From NCBI GenBank assembly GCA_947650365.1, contig OX393552.1:15804275-15868274 (forward strand): DNA of 64,000 bases, given 5' to 3'. Numbering within the stretch: position 1 is the first letter of the stretch; every line of letters starts with the position of its first letter. A model generated the notes under the pieces. The model ran no database searches. It was given only the letters and a program-made list of their open reading frames with translations, and was not told where the DNA came from. The DNA comes from Chamaelirium japonicum (taxonomy: Eukaryota; Streptophyta; Magnoliopsida; Liliales; Melanthiaceae). A program made the position numbers and the translations under genes. Of this stretch, positions 11,194 through 22,212 are shown piece after piece.

Positions 11194-12219
11194 ATGGATA
11201 AGAAAGAGAAGGGGAATTATGAAAAGTGGAGTACGGCCGAGAAGGATGAGCTATTGCGCCTCTTGGTCGAAGCGGCTGACGGCGGTTGCCGAGGTGCGGA
11301 TGGGTCCTTCTCCAAACAATTGCTGACCTTGAAGGTTCTACCCGCCTTGAACGCAAAGTTCAAGGGGAACAAGACGGTGGATCATGTTAGGAACAAGTTG
11401 CGTGTTTGGAGGAGGCAATATCAACCCGTGGCTGATCTGATGGCTTTCAATTCCGGGTTTGGATGGGATCCGCTGACCCAAAAAATAACAGCTCCAAATG
11501 AGGTGTGGGAGGAGTATTTCGAGGTGATGGCTCACACAAAATGATTGAATATTTCATATCACTTTTATTTGCCTATTTTAATATACTATATATATGTCCA
11601 TTTTTAGCATCATCCAAACACTAGAAAGTACAAGTCGGAGCGTATTGAGGATTTTGATGATTTGAAGATAGTTGTCGGAAATTCATGCGTGTCTGGACGA
11701 ACTGGTATGGATGTTGGTGCGGTACCCCCTACCGAGGAAGAGAAGGAATTAGAAGATGATCCTTTGCCCGAAGGTTTGGATGTCTGCAACAATTCGGAGG
11801 ACGTCAAGGGCAATGGACGATCATCCCTCCCAACACCTCAACCACCCGTAAGTACGGGGGTCGGCTCTTCTGATACTCGCAATCCATCTCCCAGTGGATC
11901 TATAACCTCGCAGCGTAAACGTAAGGTTGGGCAAGTTGCTTCTTCGAGCCGTAAGTGTAAGTTGGGCGAAAGCACTGCCGATAGGCTTCTAAGCAGCGTG
12001 GAAGCCATGACTGAGAACATTAAGGCAATACGTGAAATCTTCGAACGCCCTCCATCATCCGTTGATTTGTGGAAAGCTCTGGAGGAGACGCCAGATCTGG
12101 ATCGCACACTTCGATTTAGAGCTGCTGACCTATTTGTGAGTCCGGTCCTACTAGACATGTTTGTGAGGATGGATCCCGAGATGAGAAAGGAGTGGATACT
12201 ATTTAAACTGCGCGACTGA
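11194..12219 (+). CDS. Myb/SANT-like domain protein, Harbinger-associated
   Basis: The gene has two exons, 11194-11523 and 11608-12219, joined across an 84-bp GT-AG intron. The phase is kept, giving about 313 residues. The N-terminal 110 residues form a Myb/SANT-like DNA-binding domain of the type found in plant proteins called L10-interacting MYB domain proteins and in the accessory ORF of PIF/Harbinger transposons. Signature parts are KWSTAEKDELLRLLVEA, VDHVRNKLRVWRRQY, GFGWDPLTQKI and EVWEEYFE. A basic stretch (QRKRKV) in exon 2 may be a nuclear signal, and the C-terminus is helical (DMFVRMDPEMRKEWILFKL). I chose the ATG at 11194 because MDKKEKGNYEKW is the usual start; an in-frame upstream start at 11029 adds residues unlike the family. 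A leader intron 10771-11187 is possible. The transposase debris downstream suggests a transposon gene rather than a host gene. Confidence 0.65.
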
Positions 12220-12477
12220 ATGTTGATGAAGTTGCATTTTCATTATTATGTTTGGTACATTTTGATGTGTATATTTAAGACATGCATGGTGGAATCAAAT
12301 ACTTACTATGTTTCATTATGTTATGTTCATTAGGAACCCTTTATATTGTGGCTAAATTAGATGAGTGTTGGTTATGTAGTGGAATGAGTGAGATTGCTAA
12401 TGTGGTGGAAAGAATTGTATGAATGAAATTTCCTATGTAATGCAGTTGGTGAATGAAGTTTCCTAATGTCCGGGTGG

Positions 12478-12650
12478 AAAACGAGGGCACGACGCACATA
12501 TTCGCACTCACTCGAGGTGTCGATATGTTTTTTTTTTAGATTGGTGGGTGTCCTGAAACCTTTCGAGCGATGGCCCACTTCAAGCTCGGACTAATCCCTC
12601 CAAGAGTGAAGCTCGACCAGTACCTACTGGCGTCGACATGTTTATATGTT
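12478..12650 (-). repeat. Truncated SINE-like dispersed repeat
   Basis: The block from 12530 (GGGTGTCCTGAAACCTTTCG, GATGGCCCACTTCAAGC) matches parts of the repeats at 31850-32000 and 61855-62050. On the minus strand it ends in an A-rich tail. The tRNA-like head is not recognisable here. Confidence 0.4.
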
Positions 12651-12679
12651 GTATGCTATGTGGCCTCTGTCGTAGTGAT

Positions 12680-12975
12680 GATAAAGGCTATGTTGATGCC
12701 ATTGATGGCACACACATTCCAGTCATGATCACTGGGAATAATACAAATAATCGTCGAAGTGGTAAGGGCTAGATCCCGCAGAATGCCTAAGAGCACGAGA
12801 AAATGCACCTTCTCGGATAAACTAGCCTAGTGTTCCGAATGTTTTATTTTGTTTCCAAGAGATTTCTTTTAGTGGATGAGTGTTTTTGCAAATTGAATGT
12901 ATATTTCATCCCCTTTGAACGCATATTTCAGTCTCTTATTGTGGTGTTCGATATCACTTAAAGGAGTATGGATCT
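12680..12975 (+). pseudogene. PIF/Harbinger transposase scraps
   Basis: At 12680-12790 the plus strand encodes VDAIDGTHIPVMITGN followed by a stop. This matches the first catalytic Asp region (AIDGTHI) of Harbinger DDE nucleases. At about 12937-12975 a second piece, GVRYHLKEYG, matches a later part of the same family. The middle is missing and the frame is broken, so the transposase is dead. Order and strand agree with the Myb/SANT-like gene upstream. Confidence 0.6.
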
Positions 12976-13094
12976 GTTGTCGCTCGAAGAATAAAAATGA
13001 CTACTAGATGGAAGCATGAGTCGATCCCTGGCCTTGGTAATTCTCAGCTTGTAGATACGGCTCTAGAAGGAGATAGGGGGAGGAAGTCGGATGC

Positions 13095-13450
13095 ACATGT
13101 TCGGCTCGGCTTGGTTCGGTTTGGTTTGGCTCGGCTCGGTTCGGCTCGGCTCGATTTGGCTCAGTTCGGTTCGGCTCGGCTCTACTCGGTTTGGTTTGGT
13201 TTGGTTCGGCTCGGCTCGGCTAGGCTCGGTTCGACTCGGCTCGGTTTGGTTTGGCTCGGCTCGGCTCGGTTCGGCTTGGCTTGGTTTGGTTTGGCTCGGT
13301 TCGGTTTGACTCGATTTGGTTTGGTTTGGTTCAGTTCGGCTCGGTTCGCTTTGGTTCGGCTCGGTTCGGTGTGGTTCGGCCCGGGTCGGTTCGGTTCGGC
13401 TGGCTCGGTTTGGTTCGGCTCGGCTCGGCTCGGTTTGGTTTGGTTTTGAT
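13095..13450. repeat. TCGGY-type 5-bp minisatellite
   Basis: About 350 bases of CTCGG/TTCGG/TTTGG five-base units, degenerate but in phase. Stop-free frames on both strands give (FGSARLGS)n- and (EPSRT)n-like translations that are not genes. Confidence 0.9.
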
Positions 13451-13630
13451 TTTATATTCATGAATCGGAAGATAAAGAATACAAAGTGTGGGCCAAGATC
13501 TTGTGAAACTTGAGTTCTGTTCAGCTCGGCTCGGTTCAGTTCGGTTTTGATTTTATATTCATGAATCCGAAGGTAAAGAATACAAAGTGTGGGCCAAGAT
13601 CTTGTGAAAATTGAGTTCGGTTCGGCTCGA
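13446..13630. repeat. Duplicated 80-bp block with TCGG flanks
   Basis: A block from GATTTTATATTCATGAATC to CAAGATCTTGTGAAA occurs at 13447 and again at 13549, separated by TCGG-type units. A third run of TTCGGCTCGATTCG follows. The block seems to have duplicated with the minisatellite. Confidence 0.85.
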
Positions 13631-14030
13631 TTCGAATAGGTTAATATTGCATGAAAAGATGTATTAGTGTAAATTGAATACTAACAGCAGGGGTCAAGGA
13701 ATAATACCAGTTCATGTGATATGGAGTAAGGTGACATAATCTCTCTCTCTCTCTCCTCTAATCCTTCTTGTTCTTTTGTTTATTCAATCTCTTGAATGTA
13801 TATAGTGGGATTAACTAACGTCCTGCACTTGAATTGTGAGGTAATATAGAAGTCTACATAATTAACATAACAGATTGCAGACATAGCCCACACCCACTAT
13901 TGTTTTAGTTTTTATAAGGATCTCTACTAGTGGATGCTTAATACATGTCCAGACACAGACCATATATTGTCTTAGTTTTTTTTTGATTCCTTTGGGTGAT
14001 GAGGGAGGATCTGTGGCAGCAGCTCTATAT
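13631..14030. other. Gene-free stretch
   Basis: Nothing gene-like is visible. A short CT microsatellite lies at 13741-13756. Confidence 0.6.
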
Positions 14031-14034
14031 TGAG

Positions 14035-14285
14035 ATTTCTCCTGGCATTGCTGAATTGATCAACAAGCTGAATAATATCAGGTCCACATCAGGCGGCGGC
14101 TTTCGTCGTCAAATGATCAACAAGCTGAATGATATCAGGTACACATCAAGCTGAATCAATCAACAAGCACTGATGTGTACCTGATATCTCAGGCGGCTGC
14201 TTTCGTCGTCCAATGATCAACAAGCACTGATGTGTACCTGATATCAGGCGGCTGCTTTCGTCGTCAAATGATCAACATATGGTGC
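14035..14285. repeat. Mixed direct and inverted repeat cluster
   Basis: Blocks GGCGGCTGCTTTCGTCGTC plus ATGATCAACAAGC occur three times in direct order (around 14094, 14193 and 14250). GATATCAGGTACACATCA (14130) is mirrored by TGATGTGTACCTGATATC (14170 and 14229), so hairpins can form. Confidence 0.8.
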
Positions 14286-14835
14286 TTCACTTTAAGGCAT
14301 GCAATACTCTTATGATCGACCACTTACGCGATGATTTTTTCGTAGCAATGTACATGATAATTTGAGTTTTAGAGCTGCTGTATGCTTCTTTTCTATTGCT
14401 TTCTTGGTGGTTAGGGACTGGCCCAGATCAGTTTGGGTATTGTTTTGCTAGAGGTGGAGCCTCTCTAGTTGGAGTCAGGTTTATGTTAGGGCCTGAACCC
14501 AACCAACAGGTTACCATTGTGAGTGTGGATCTATCTGTCCTATTTTGGGCCCAATAAGGCAACAGGGAGATGCTTACATGTAAGACACTTGCAAAGCAGC
14601 TTTTGTGCAGTAAAACAAGAGAGGAGTAAGATGTAGTATAGAAGATGGAGATAAGAAGCATGATGAGATCTCAAGTTGGAGATGAAAGGATAAACAATGC
14701 CAAAATCAACACAATGGTTAGAGAGGGATGGTGATGGAGGTGATGGTCAAGAAGAGTGGGTTTAAATATAAAATTAACGAATATAGGGGATACAAGCGCA
14801 ATCCGACAATTACAAAGGGAGTAGGGTTTAATTTA
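14286..14835. other. Gene-free stretch
   Basis: No gene or clear repeat is visible in these 550 bases. The frames are short and unlike known proteins. Confidence 0.5.
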
Positions 14836-15011
14836 GGGAAATTCTATGGTACCCACTTGGCCTGGTACCGTACAAAAATTCATAGGGACCATCCGATGCT
14901 CCTATGGTGGATCTCAGGCATCCCCCTAGGGTTCATCCCATGGCTCCCATGCATGGAAAATGAGATTGATGGTTGAGATGATCGTTCGGTATGGTACCAC
15001 CGAATTTTCCC
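14836..15011. mobile_element. MITE-like element with short terminal inverted repeats
   Basis: The left end GGGAAATTCTATGGTACC mirrors the right end (GGTACCACCGAATTTTCCC read on the plus strand). It is about 176 bp with no coding capacity. The target duplication is unclear. Confidence 0.5.
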
Positions 15012-17405
15012 ATTCGGTATTGTAGTGGAATTAACCCTTTAATTTATCTTCGAAAATCTGAATTCAGCCATGAAGGGAAGATGTTTTCAAATAGGGGAGA
15101 AGGATGCATGGGGGGAGTAAGGTGCATCTGCGGGCGATAATCGGTTCCGTCGTCGGACGAAGGTCAACCTGCATAAAAACACATAAGCGAATACCGGAAA
15201 ACCGATCTCCCGGCTTTCTGATGCTCAAGTCAGACTCGTGGTCTCTCGAATCTCCTATCGGGGAAAGTTGTAGTTTTTCAGTCTAGAATCTCCTATCTAG
15301 GATATGAGAGTGATCCTCTATTTATTGTTAACCCTGATAGGTTAGTTATAACTAACCTTTGCACTTTACAGTTGTCAATGAGCTATCCGTGCTAACCTGG
15401 CTCGAAGTAATGATTAACATGTAACTGAATTGCTCCTGCATAGGGTTTGGGCAGTTTGTCCTCCCTTTCCCTTATGTGGAGGCCCTTGGTTAAGCTGCTG
15501 GGTGCTGACGTCTCGGTTTAATCATATCTTCAGACACTGAGGCTTTGAAGAGATTATCGGACGAATAAACCGAACCCTAGCAACTCACGCCACCTCTGTT
15601 CCCCGGCTAGCTCGTCGGTTCCTCCGGCCTTAGCTCCGGCGCTGATTGCGCCTCCCCTTGGTGGTGAGTTTCTCTCTCACCCTGATAGCGAGTTTATCTA
15701 ACGTTCTTGTGTGGCTAATTTATCTTAGGGTAGATTCCGAGCCTCAAGGTTTATTTGGTGCTCCTGCACTTGGAGGCGATCCACTGACCCGAAGGTCCAT
15801 CTCAAACCACCCAAAAAAAAGTGGGGAGTAAGTGGAGATTTAATTAAGTAGTGATCCACCCACATCATACTAACCAAGACTCATGACCTTTTATTGAGGT
15901 ATTTTTTTTCAAGAACTTAGTGTTAGGTCCCTGATAAGAGATCGATTTAGTGAAAATGATAGACAACAATATAGTTTTGCACAAGACCCCTCCCGAAAAA
16001 GATGCATTTAGAGCAATTCCCTCCATTGACTTTTCTCCTCTTTAAATGATGAAACTATCTCTAATACTAAAATCATAAATGTTACTCTTCACCGCAGCAT
16101 AGTGTTGTTGTGATCCGAGGCTCTTGTGCAGTGGAACACGATTTGCGTAGTACCACCACGGTGGGGACGACCACCGACAAGACCGAGCAATAGAATAAAC
16201 ACAAGCAAAACACCATAAGAAATTCCGGCAACGACCGATCAACGGATTTACTAGTATGGAAAAAATCCGGGTACAAGAATAATTGTCTCTAACCAATCCC
16301 TCATACACCCACAAAGAGATCCCCCCAAGGAGAATAGATCCTGCAGCCTTACACCCTGAAGACAAGAATAAACCCTTCCAGAGAACCCTCTGGTCTCCAA
16401 TGGTTTCCTCTCCCTCTCCTTGATGACGGCTACCTTCTAAACCCTAATCCGGGATACTCATGTGCCACCATGACGATCATTTCTTCATCCTTAGGGGTCC
16501 TTTTATAGCCCCAAGTTCGTGTAAGACCTATGAGAGAAGATAGAAACAAACCTCTAAAAGTTCTCACGAAATCCCACGAAAAACCGTAACAAAAAACACG
16601 GTACACGCGTGCCTATCCGGTGCTAGGCGCCTTGGGCGCTAGTTTCCTGCGCGTAGGCCGGGCTGCCTTGGGTTGGCGCCCAGGTCGCCAGTTCTGGTGC
16701 TTAGGGCGCCATGCCTCTTTTTCGCTCCGTAGCCGCTCCGTTTTTCGCCATCCTTCGCACACAAATCTTGGATATGTTGATGGCTTATTTTTAAGGAAAC
16801 ATACTCAACACATAGAGTAACAATATGCCCTGTAACAAATGTTACTCTTTATTACCAAAATTTTACTCTTGTCTACCGTGAAATCACTGTAGCAATTTTT
16901 TTTTTTGAAAAAGTCTCGTTTAAGAAATTTCATATTTTTTGCTACAACGAAATCATTGGAGTAAATGTTACTATTTATTACTGAAATGTTACTCTTCATG
17001 TGATTCCCTTGTATAGCTATATCTATGGGTAAAATTGATATTGTTTCAAACGAAAGGACCTACCATTAAAGCATTGCTTGGTTGTCCTTATCGCTAAAGA
17101 TGATCTGTTATAAGGACCTAACCTCGATTTGCCCATTGTTTTTTCTCAATCCTGGATCATCGATGGAGCATGATAGCAATCATGCATGACTTGACTTTGA
17201 AGCGGTCATGTAATTAATTATATGTCTCGATTCAAATAAATAGTGATCCACACATAGTTTTTTTTTTTGAGTAGTGATAGGGAAGCCTCATGATATATAC
17301 TTTTTTTTTAGTAGTGATAGAGACGCCTCATGATATAGGCCCCATCAAGAAGCCCCATGATATGACAACTATCCAACGGATTAATAATTTAATGAGAAAA
17401 ACAAA
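15012..17405. other. Gene-free stretch of 2.4 kb
   Basis: No gene is recognised. 15925-16063 is a dispersed repeat shared with 31992-32140. 15780-15900 and 17220-17350 hold poly-T runs and the duplicated phrase GTAGTGATAG-GA-GCCTCATGATATA. 16805-17000 has repeated GTTACTCTT motifs like those in the 1.72-kb repeat at 22213-26525. The rest looks like decayed LTR or MITE DNA. Confidence 0.5.
15925..16063. repeat. Dispersed repeat, copy A
   Basis: The block starting TTAGTGTTAGGTCCCTGATAAG and running through GACAACAATATAG to CTTTAAATGATGAAACT matches 31992-32140 over its whole length with many substitutions. It is an interspersed repeat of unknown class. Confidence 0.65.
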
Positions 17406-18712
17406 GCAAAGTTCAAATGTCTCAATTGCCCTCAGTAACATGATCTATTACGGTAAGCTTTAGCTTCCATTTTCATCAGATTTTTAAAATAATATTTTTT
17501 GGAAGTTGAGTTTTTCACTTTAAAAAATCCATAACTTCTTGAATACATATCAAAATTTTATCAAATTTGTATTTTTGGAATCTACTCATGGAGCTCTACA
17601 AAACTAAACACATATTGTCTATGAAATTCTAAGAAAAAAAATGGATATAAGACTATCCTAGGGGTCTAAACAAAGCCCATTAGCCCGAACCTGACCTAGC
17701 CCAGTCAACGGCCCGACCCGGCCCGGTTCGACACACCATGGGTCGGGCTCGAGTTGCCACATTGAGTATGCTGCCCGGCCTGAAAGGAAGTATTTTGAAA
17801 TATTGGTTTCACGTTAACTGACTAAATATCACTTACAAAAGCAAATGTAACATAAAACTGACAGTTGCAAAATAAAGAGACACTTTATAGGACATAAACT
17901 GATGATAAAACTGTCTTAATTTTATAACTGTCAAAAACTAAAAATGTCACTTTCGAAATCAAATGTCACGTAAATTGACAGTTGTAAAATTAAGAGATAC
18001 TTTATCGACAGTTTGTGTCGGATAAAATGTCTCTTGATTTTAGAAGTGTCAGTTTTACGTGATATTTGCTTTTTTAAATGACATTTAGTCAGTTAACGTG
18101 AAACTAAAATTTTGAAAGAGACATTTTCAGTTTTTGACAGTTGTAAAATTAAGAGACTTATATCGTCAGTTTATGTCTGATAAAATATCTCTTGATTTGT
18201 CAAGTGTCAGTTTTACGTGACATTTGCTTTTGTAAGTGACATTTAATTAGTTAATGTAAAACCAAGATTTCAAAAGTGACATTTTGAGTTTTTTATAACA
18301 ATCAGCAAATGACTAAATGTGGGCTCAAGGTGTATCCCTTTGGGCCGGGCTTTGGGCCGCGCTGTCGGCTCAAGGTAGCAGCTCCAGCTCGGCCCATGAT
18401 GTGCATGTTCGGACCGGGCTGAGTAGGGTTCGGGCTGATGGGCTTTATTTACACCCATAGGGTAGCTTATATCCAATTTTTTTTTCTTAGACTATCTTAG
18501 GCAATATGTGTCTAATTTTTTAGAGCTCCATGAGTAGATTCCAAAAATAAAAATTTTATAAAATTTTGATATGTATACAAGAAGTTATGGATTTTTTAAA
18601 ATGAAAAACTCAACTCTCAAAATATATTATTTAAAAAGTCTGATGGAAATGAGAGCTGAAACTTACGCTTATAGATCATGCTGTTGAGGGCAATTGAGAT
18701 ATTTAAACTTTG
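17406..18712. mobile_element. 1.3-kb foldback element
   Basis: The two halves are inverted copies of each other. The outer 260 bases (CAAAGTTCAAATGTCTCAAT and its mirror at 18690-18712), the middle blocks (AAAGCCCATTAGCCCGAAC mirrored by GTTCGGGCTGATGGGC) and inner blocks (AGTCAGTTAACGTG, GACAGTTGTAAAATTAAGAG) are all mirrored around about 18060. Arms are about 600 bp. It codes for nothing and fits a non-autonomous foldback DNA transposon. No clear target duplication was found. Confidence 0.7.
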
Positions 18713-18894
18713 TCACGTCATGGTTGTTTGGAGCTTATAGAAGGCTAGACGTGAATCATTTTCTTTTTTTTATATACTTATTTTATCTTTGTAGGACATG
18801 CAACTCTAGTCCATCACAAGGATGGCCTTTGTCTATATGCCAAACCAAGCTCTTTCTGTTATACCTATTGATATTTAAATGAGAATTTTGCATG

Positions 18895-19142
18895 TAACCC
18901 CCTACTAAATATTGATATTATAAATAGCAATCTCACTTTGTAAGTTTTATGAATAACCCCCTCACATATTTATTCTGACATTTAACATAATCCTCCATAG
19001 TTATCATTTTGCCCCACTTTTTAAGTTTTATTTGTTTAACTCAAGGGCAAGGGGATTTTATTAAATGTCAGAATAATAAGGGGTTATTCATAAAACTTCA
19101 AATTGAGTGGGTTGTTTGTAATATCAATATTTACTGATGGTT
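18895..19142. mobile_element. Foldback MITE, about 250 bp
   Basis: Left and right arms mirror each other for about 80 bases: TAAATATTGATATTA, AAGTTTTATGAATAACCCC and TATTCTGACATTTAA each have a reverse-complement partner on the other side. The centre is at about 19010. Confidence 0.7.
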
Positions 19143-19860
19143 ATATACAAAAATAGCTAATTTCAAACTATTTCTTATATTTTCCTTTAATTAGGCTTTG
19201 ATTTAGGTATATTGGTGGAGTCATATCCATTTGATCAATGGTCGTTGAAGTAATAAGTAGAATAAATCAAATTTCGTTGCATCATCCTGCATGACACCAT
19301 ATTGTATTACACCGCACCACCTAAATGGTGTAATGCGATGTCGTAGCGGTTTTACAAAATGTTATATGGTGCGGTGTTGGTTTTACAAAATAGTAAACCG
19401 TTGCGATGAGGTGCGGCTTTGGTGTGTGGTTTTAGGAGCACGGTGCGGTTTCGGTTTAGATGAAAACCGCACCGTTGCCATCACTACCATAGATAGGAAA
19501 TGAAATCGGATTTTAGCCCCATCAACAACAAAAACAACAACAATATCACGACAAATCTAAAATTTGGGTAGCATTTCTGCACATTTGATCGGAGTTCTTT
19601 CGGAAGTTTTGACCGCTGCCATCGCTACCATAGATAGGGAATGAAATCGGGTTTTAGTCCCATCTTCAACAACAACAACAACAATATCACGACAAATCCA
19701 AAATTTATTTGAAGTGCAACATGGCAATGAGTCCATAATGATTGGCTTCTTGAAAACTAATCATTGCATTGATTAATTATTGCCCGTAATGGTGATAGTA
19801 AAAAAAGTCAACATTGGATAAGAAAGAACCACTAATCTTATTGTATTAGTAGAAAAAGAT
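19143..19860. repeat. Gene-free stretch with GCGGT-rich and duplicated blocks
   Basis: 19300-19470 is rich in GTGCGGTTT / ACCGCACC motifs, as in the sub-terminal part of hAT-like elements. A block from CCATCACTACCATAGATAGG to AATATCACGACAAATC (19476-19559) is repeated at 19618-19698 with CAACAACAA runs. No gene is visible. Confidence 0.5.
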
Positions 19861-20028
19861 CAGCCTGAAGGTTTTTCCGATTCCGCCCAGTCCGATTGAC
19901 GTGACAACATGCAATTGGAGGTGTAATTGTGTAAAAGATTTAAATGTCGCTAGTGGGTTTCAGCCACCAGTTGCATGCTGTCTTGTCAATCGGGTGGACA
20001 GACTTGGAAAAATCTTCGGACTGAATAG
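19860..20028. mobile_element. Foldback MITE, about 170 bp
   Basis: The left arm (CCGATTGACGTGACAACATGCAA) is mirrored on the right (TTGCATGCTGTCTTGTCAATCGG). The outer ends (GCCTGAAGGTTTTTCC / GGAAAAATCTTCGGACTG) also mirror. Confidence 0.6.
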
Positions 20029-20400
20029 CATTTCTCTTTTAATAATCAACCCCCCCTTAACGTACATGTTGGTACTTGCTCCTTGTTTTCGATGTAGAAG
20101 ACGGTCGCAAGTGGCAACAAACCATTTTTAGCCTGAAGCCCGATTTCCATTAGCAACGTGATATATGAAGTCATCTGATGGATTATAAAAGAAAAGTGAT
20201 GATATTTTTTCTTTTAATCTCTATTTTATAAAGAGAATCCACTCTTACCAAAAATTTAATACCCATTCTATCCATATCGATGCCCATTGATACACCTAAT
20301 ACATTAATATTAGCTGGATGTGAACCAAATGCTTATGCCACTTGGAAGAACAATAAGCTTGAAGACACAAAGGTTCTCTCGGGAACGACGCTCGGTAGCT
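20029..20400. other. Gene-free stretch
   Basis: AT-rich DNA without recognisable features; it ends at the poly-C run. Confidence 0.5.
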
Positions 20401-20425
20401 CCCCCCCCCCCCCCCCCCCCCCCCC
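20401..20425. repeat. Poly-C run
   Basis: An uninterrupted run of 25 C. Confidence 0.95.
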
Positions 20426-20544
20426 GACACTCCACCCATCCCTTCCTGTTGATGCTAGCTCCTCCTCTTCCTAGAGAGAGAGAGACACTGACGAGGGTTA
20501 CTTTTTCGTAGGAGAGATCTCACTCCTTGCATTTCAAAGACTAC

Positions 20545-20985
20545 ATATGGAGGCTGTCGATGGGGTTCATGGGGAGGAGGGGTTTCTCCCTCCTCATGCT
20601 CCATCTTTAATGGATTTCATGGATCAAGCACTATCGAGAGGCAGGGCTTTGTCTCAAGCCTCAAGGCCTTGGATTCAGATCTAGATCTCACCTTCGAGGA
20701 TCGAAAGCTGGTTTTGTTAATCATAGTGTAGGTCGTTCATATGGTGGATCTCACTCTCACTTTGCCAACGATATGCATTTGGGGATGGAGGAGGCTAGAC
20801 TCCTATCCCTCCATTGCTCCGTTGAGCAGGAGGTTCACCAAGTGCTCAACGTGCTGTCGCAAAGAAGCGATGATGACAATCCGGCTAGATTCACTAATGT
20901 TGTTGTGCCGAATGTGAAGGGACCAACTCAGAGATCTACTCCAAGTATTGTTAGCGCCAAGTGCGTACAACTCATGCTGTCATAA
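20545..20985 (+). other. Coding-like stretch, not identified
   Basis: The frame ending at 20985 (from about 20773: HLGMEEARLLSLHCSVEQEV ...) has ordinary amino-acid composition and could be an exon piece or an old transposase fragment. It has no motif I recognise and no clear start or splice sites. The upstream codons 20640-20770 look coding-like only after a frame change. Confidence 0.2.
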
Positions 20986-22212
20986 TTTATGAGTCCAAAA
21001 CATTTTTAGTCTTAGGTTTAGTGTTTAGGTTCAAGGGTTCTGTATCAGTGCAACGTGTTCAACACAATCCTATCAGAATATCAGATGCAGATCTCAGTAT
21101 TCCAAGGTATATCCCTTCTATCACTTGGGTGTTGGGCCTCTCCTAGTCCAGTGTGATGGACTCTTCGAGTTTGCAGAATCAGATTTTGTATTGGGCATTT
21201 GCCTTTTGTTTTCATGCTTTCCAGACTCTAGATTTATCGATCCTTGTTTTTAGTTCAAATTTCCCAAGTTGACCATCTTGGTACCAGAACTGGCTTGAGC
21301 ACAGATGCAAACATGTTAGTGCTTGTTTGTGCTCGCCGTGAGTTCACTAGGTAGACCTAGTGACAGTGCATCTTTGCATAATTGGAGCGTCAAGTCTACA
21401 AGGTTCAACACTTGAATTTTTTCCTAAGTGTTTGAAGGAATGCCAGTCCGTCCGAACAACTGTTCGGACAGATAGTACTTTTGATCTGAATGGTTGTTCG
21501 GTTGGGATGCTCTGTCAGACTGAACAACTATACCAACTGCTTTGGCACCAGTTAAACGGGCCATTAGTGGCCCGGACAACTAGTGACCATTTTGAGTAGG
21601 GCGTCTGAACAACTGTTCGGACTGGCCACTACGGTCCAAAGTTTCTTGAGTCTAGGGTCCGACCAACTATTCGGACGCCTAGTTCTAGTGGCCGCCTTTT
21701 GTACTTTCCTATAAATAGAGCTTGGAGTTGTATTTGACAGTAACTCTCTAAATTTCAAAAGCAAAATTTCTGATTTCTTAGAGTGAAGTTTTAGATATTG
21801 GGAGAGATTTGTTCATGTGAATTGATTGACTTCTCTTTCAATCTCTCCCGGATTGTAGCCGGAGTTTCCCTGAATTGTGGGATTTGGTTTTTGACGAAAA
21901 TTCACGGAATTCACGTACTGCTAATTGGATTTTCGCAAGGCCAAGCCTTGTTCTCTCTGGATTCTCTTGGAAGGTAAAGTCTTAAGCTATCCATAAGCCG
22001 TAATTGCTTTTATTAGGGAGTCAGGTGTACTGACGTAATACCTTTGAGTTTGTTGGAGGGGTTACTCTGGCGAAGTAGTCTCTTATAAGGTGCTACCACC
22101 CACTGTGGTGTGCGATTCATCGTTGGGCACGTTCGGGTCCTGCGGGGAGCGAATCACGGGAGTCGATGCGATGTCATCAGTGAGCAACCAGATTTGACTA
22201 GAAAATAGAAAA
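20986..22212 (+). repeat. LTR-like region with TATA box
   Basis: No gene is visible. Palindromic CCGAACAACTGTTCGGAC-type blocks recur between 21450 and 21690. A TATA box (CTATAAATAGAGC) lies at 21710 and is followed by a leader-like region (TCTCTCCCGGATTGTAGCCGG). This is the organisation of a retroelement LTR. Its ends and a second LTR were not found. Confidence 0.4.

Noticed and set aside
13063..13461. Repetitive frames of 132 and 150 codons
   Set aside because: They come from the five-base TCGG array, which lacks stops by composition.
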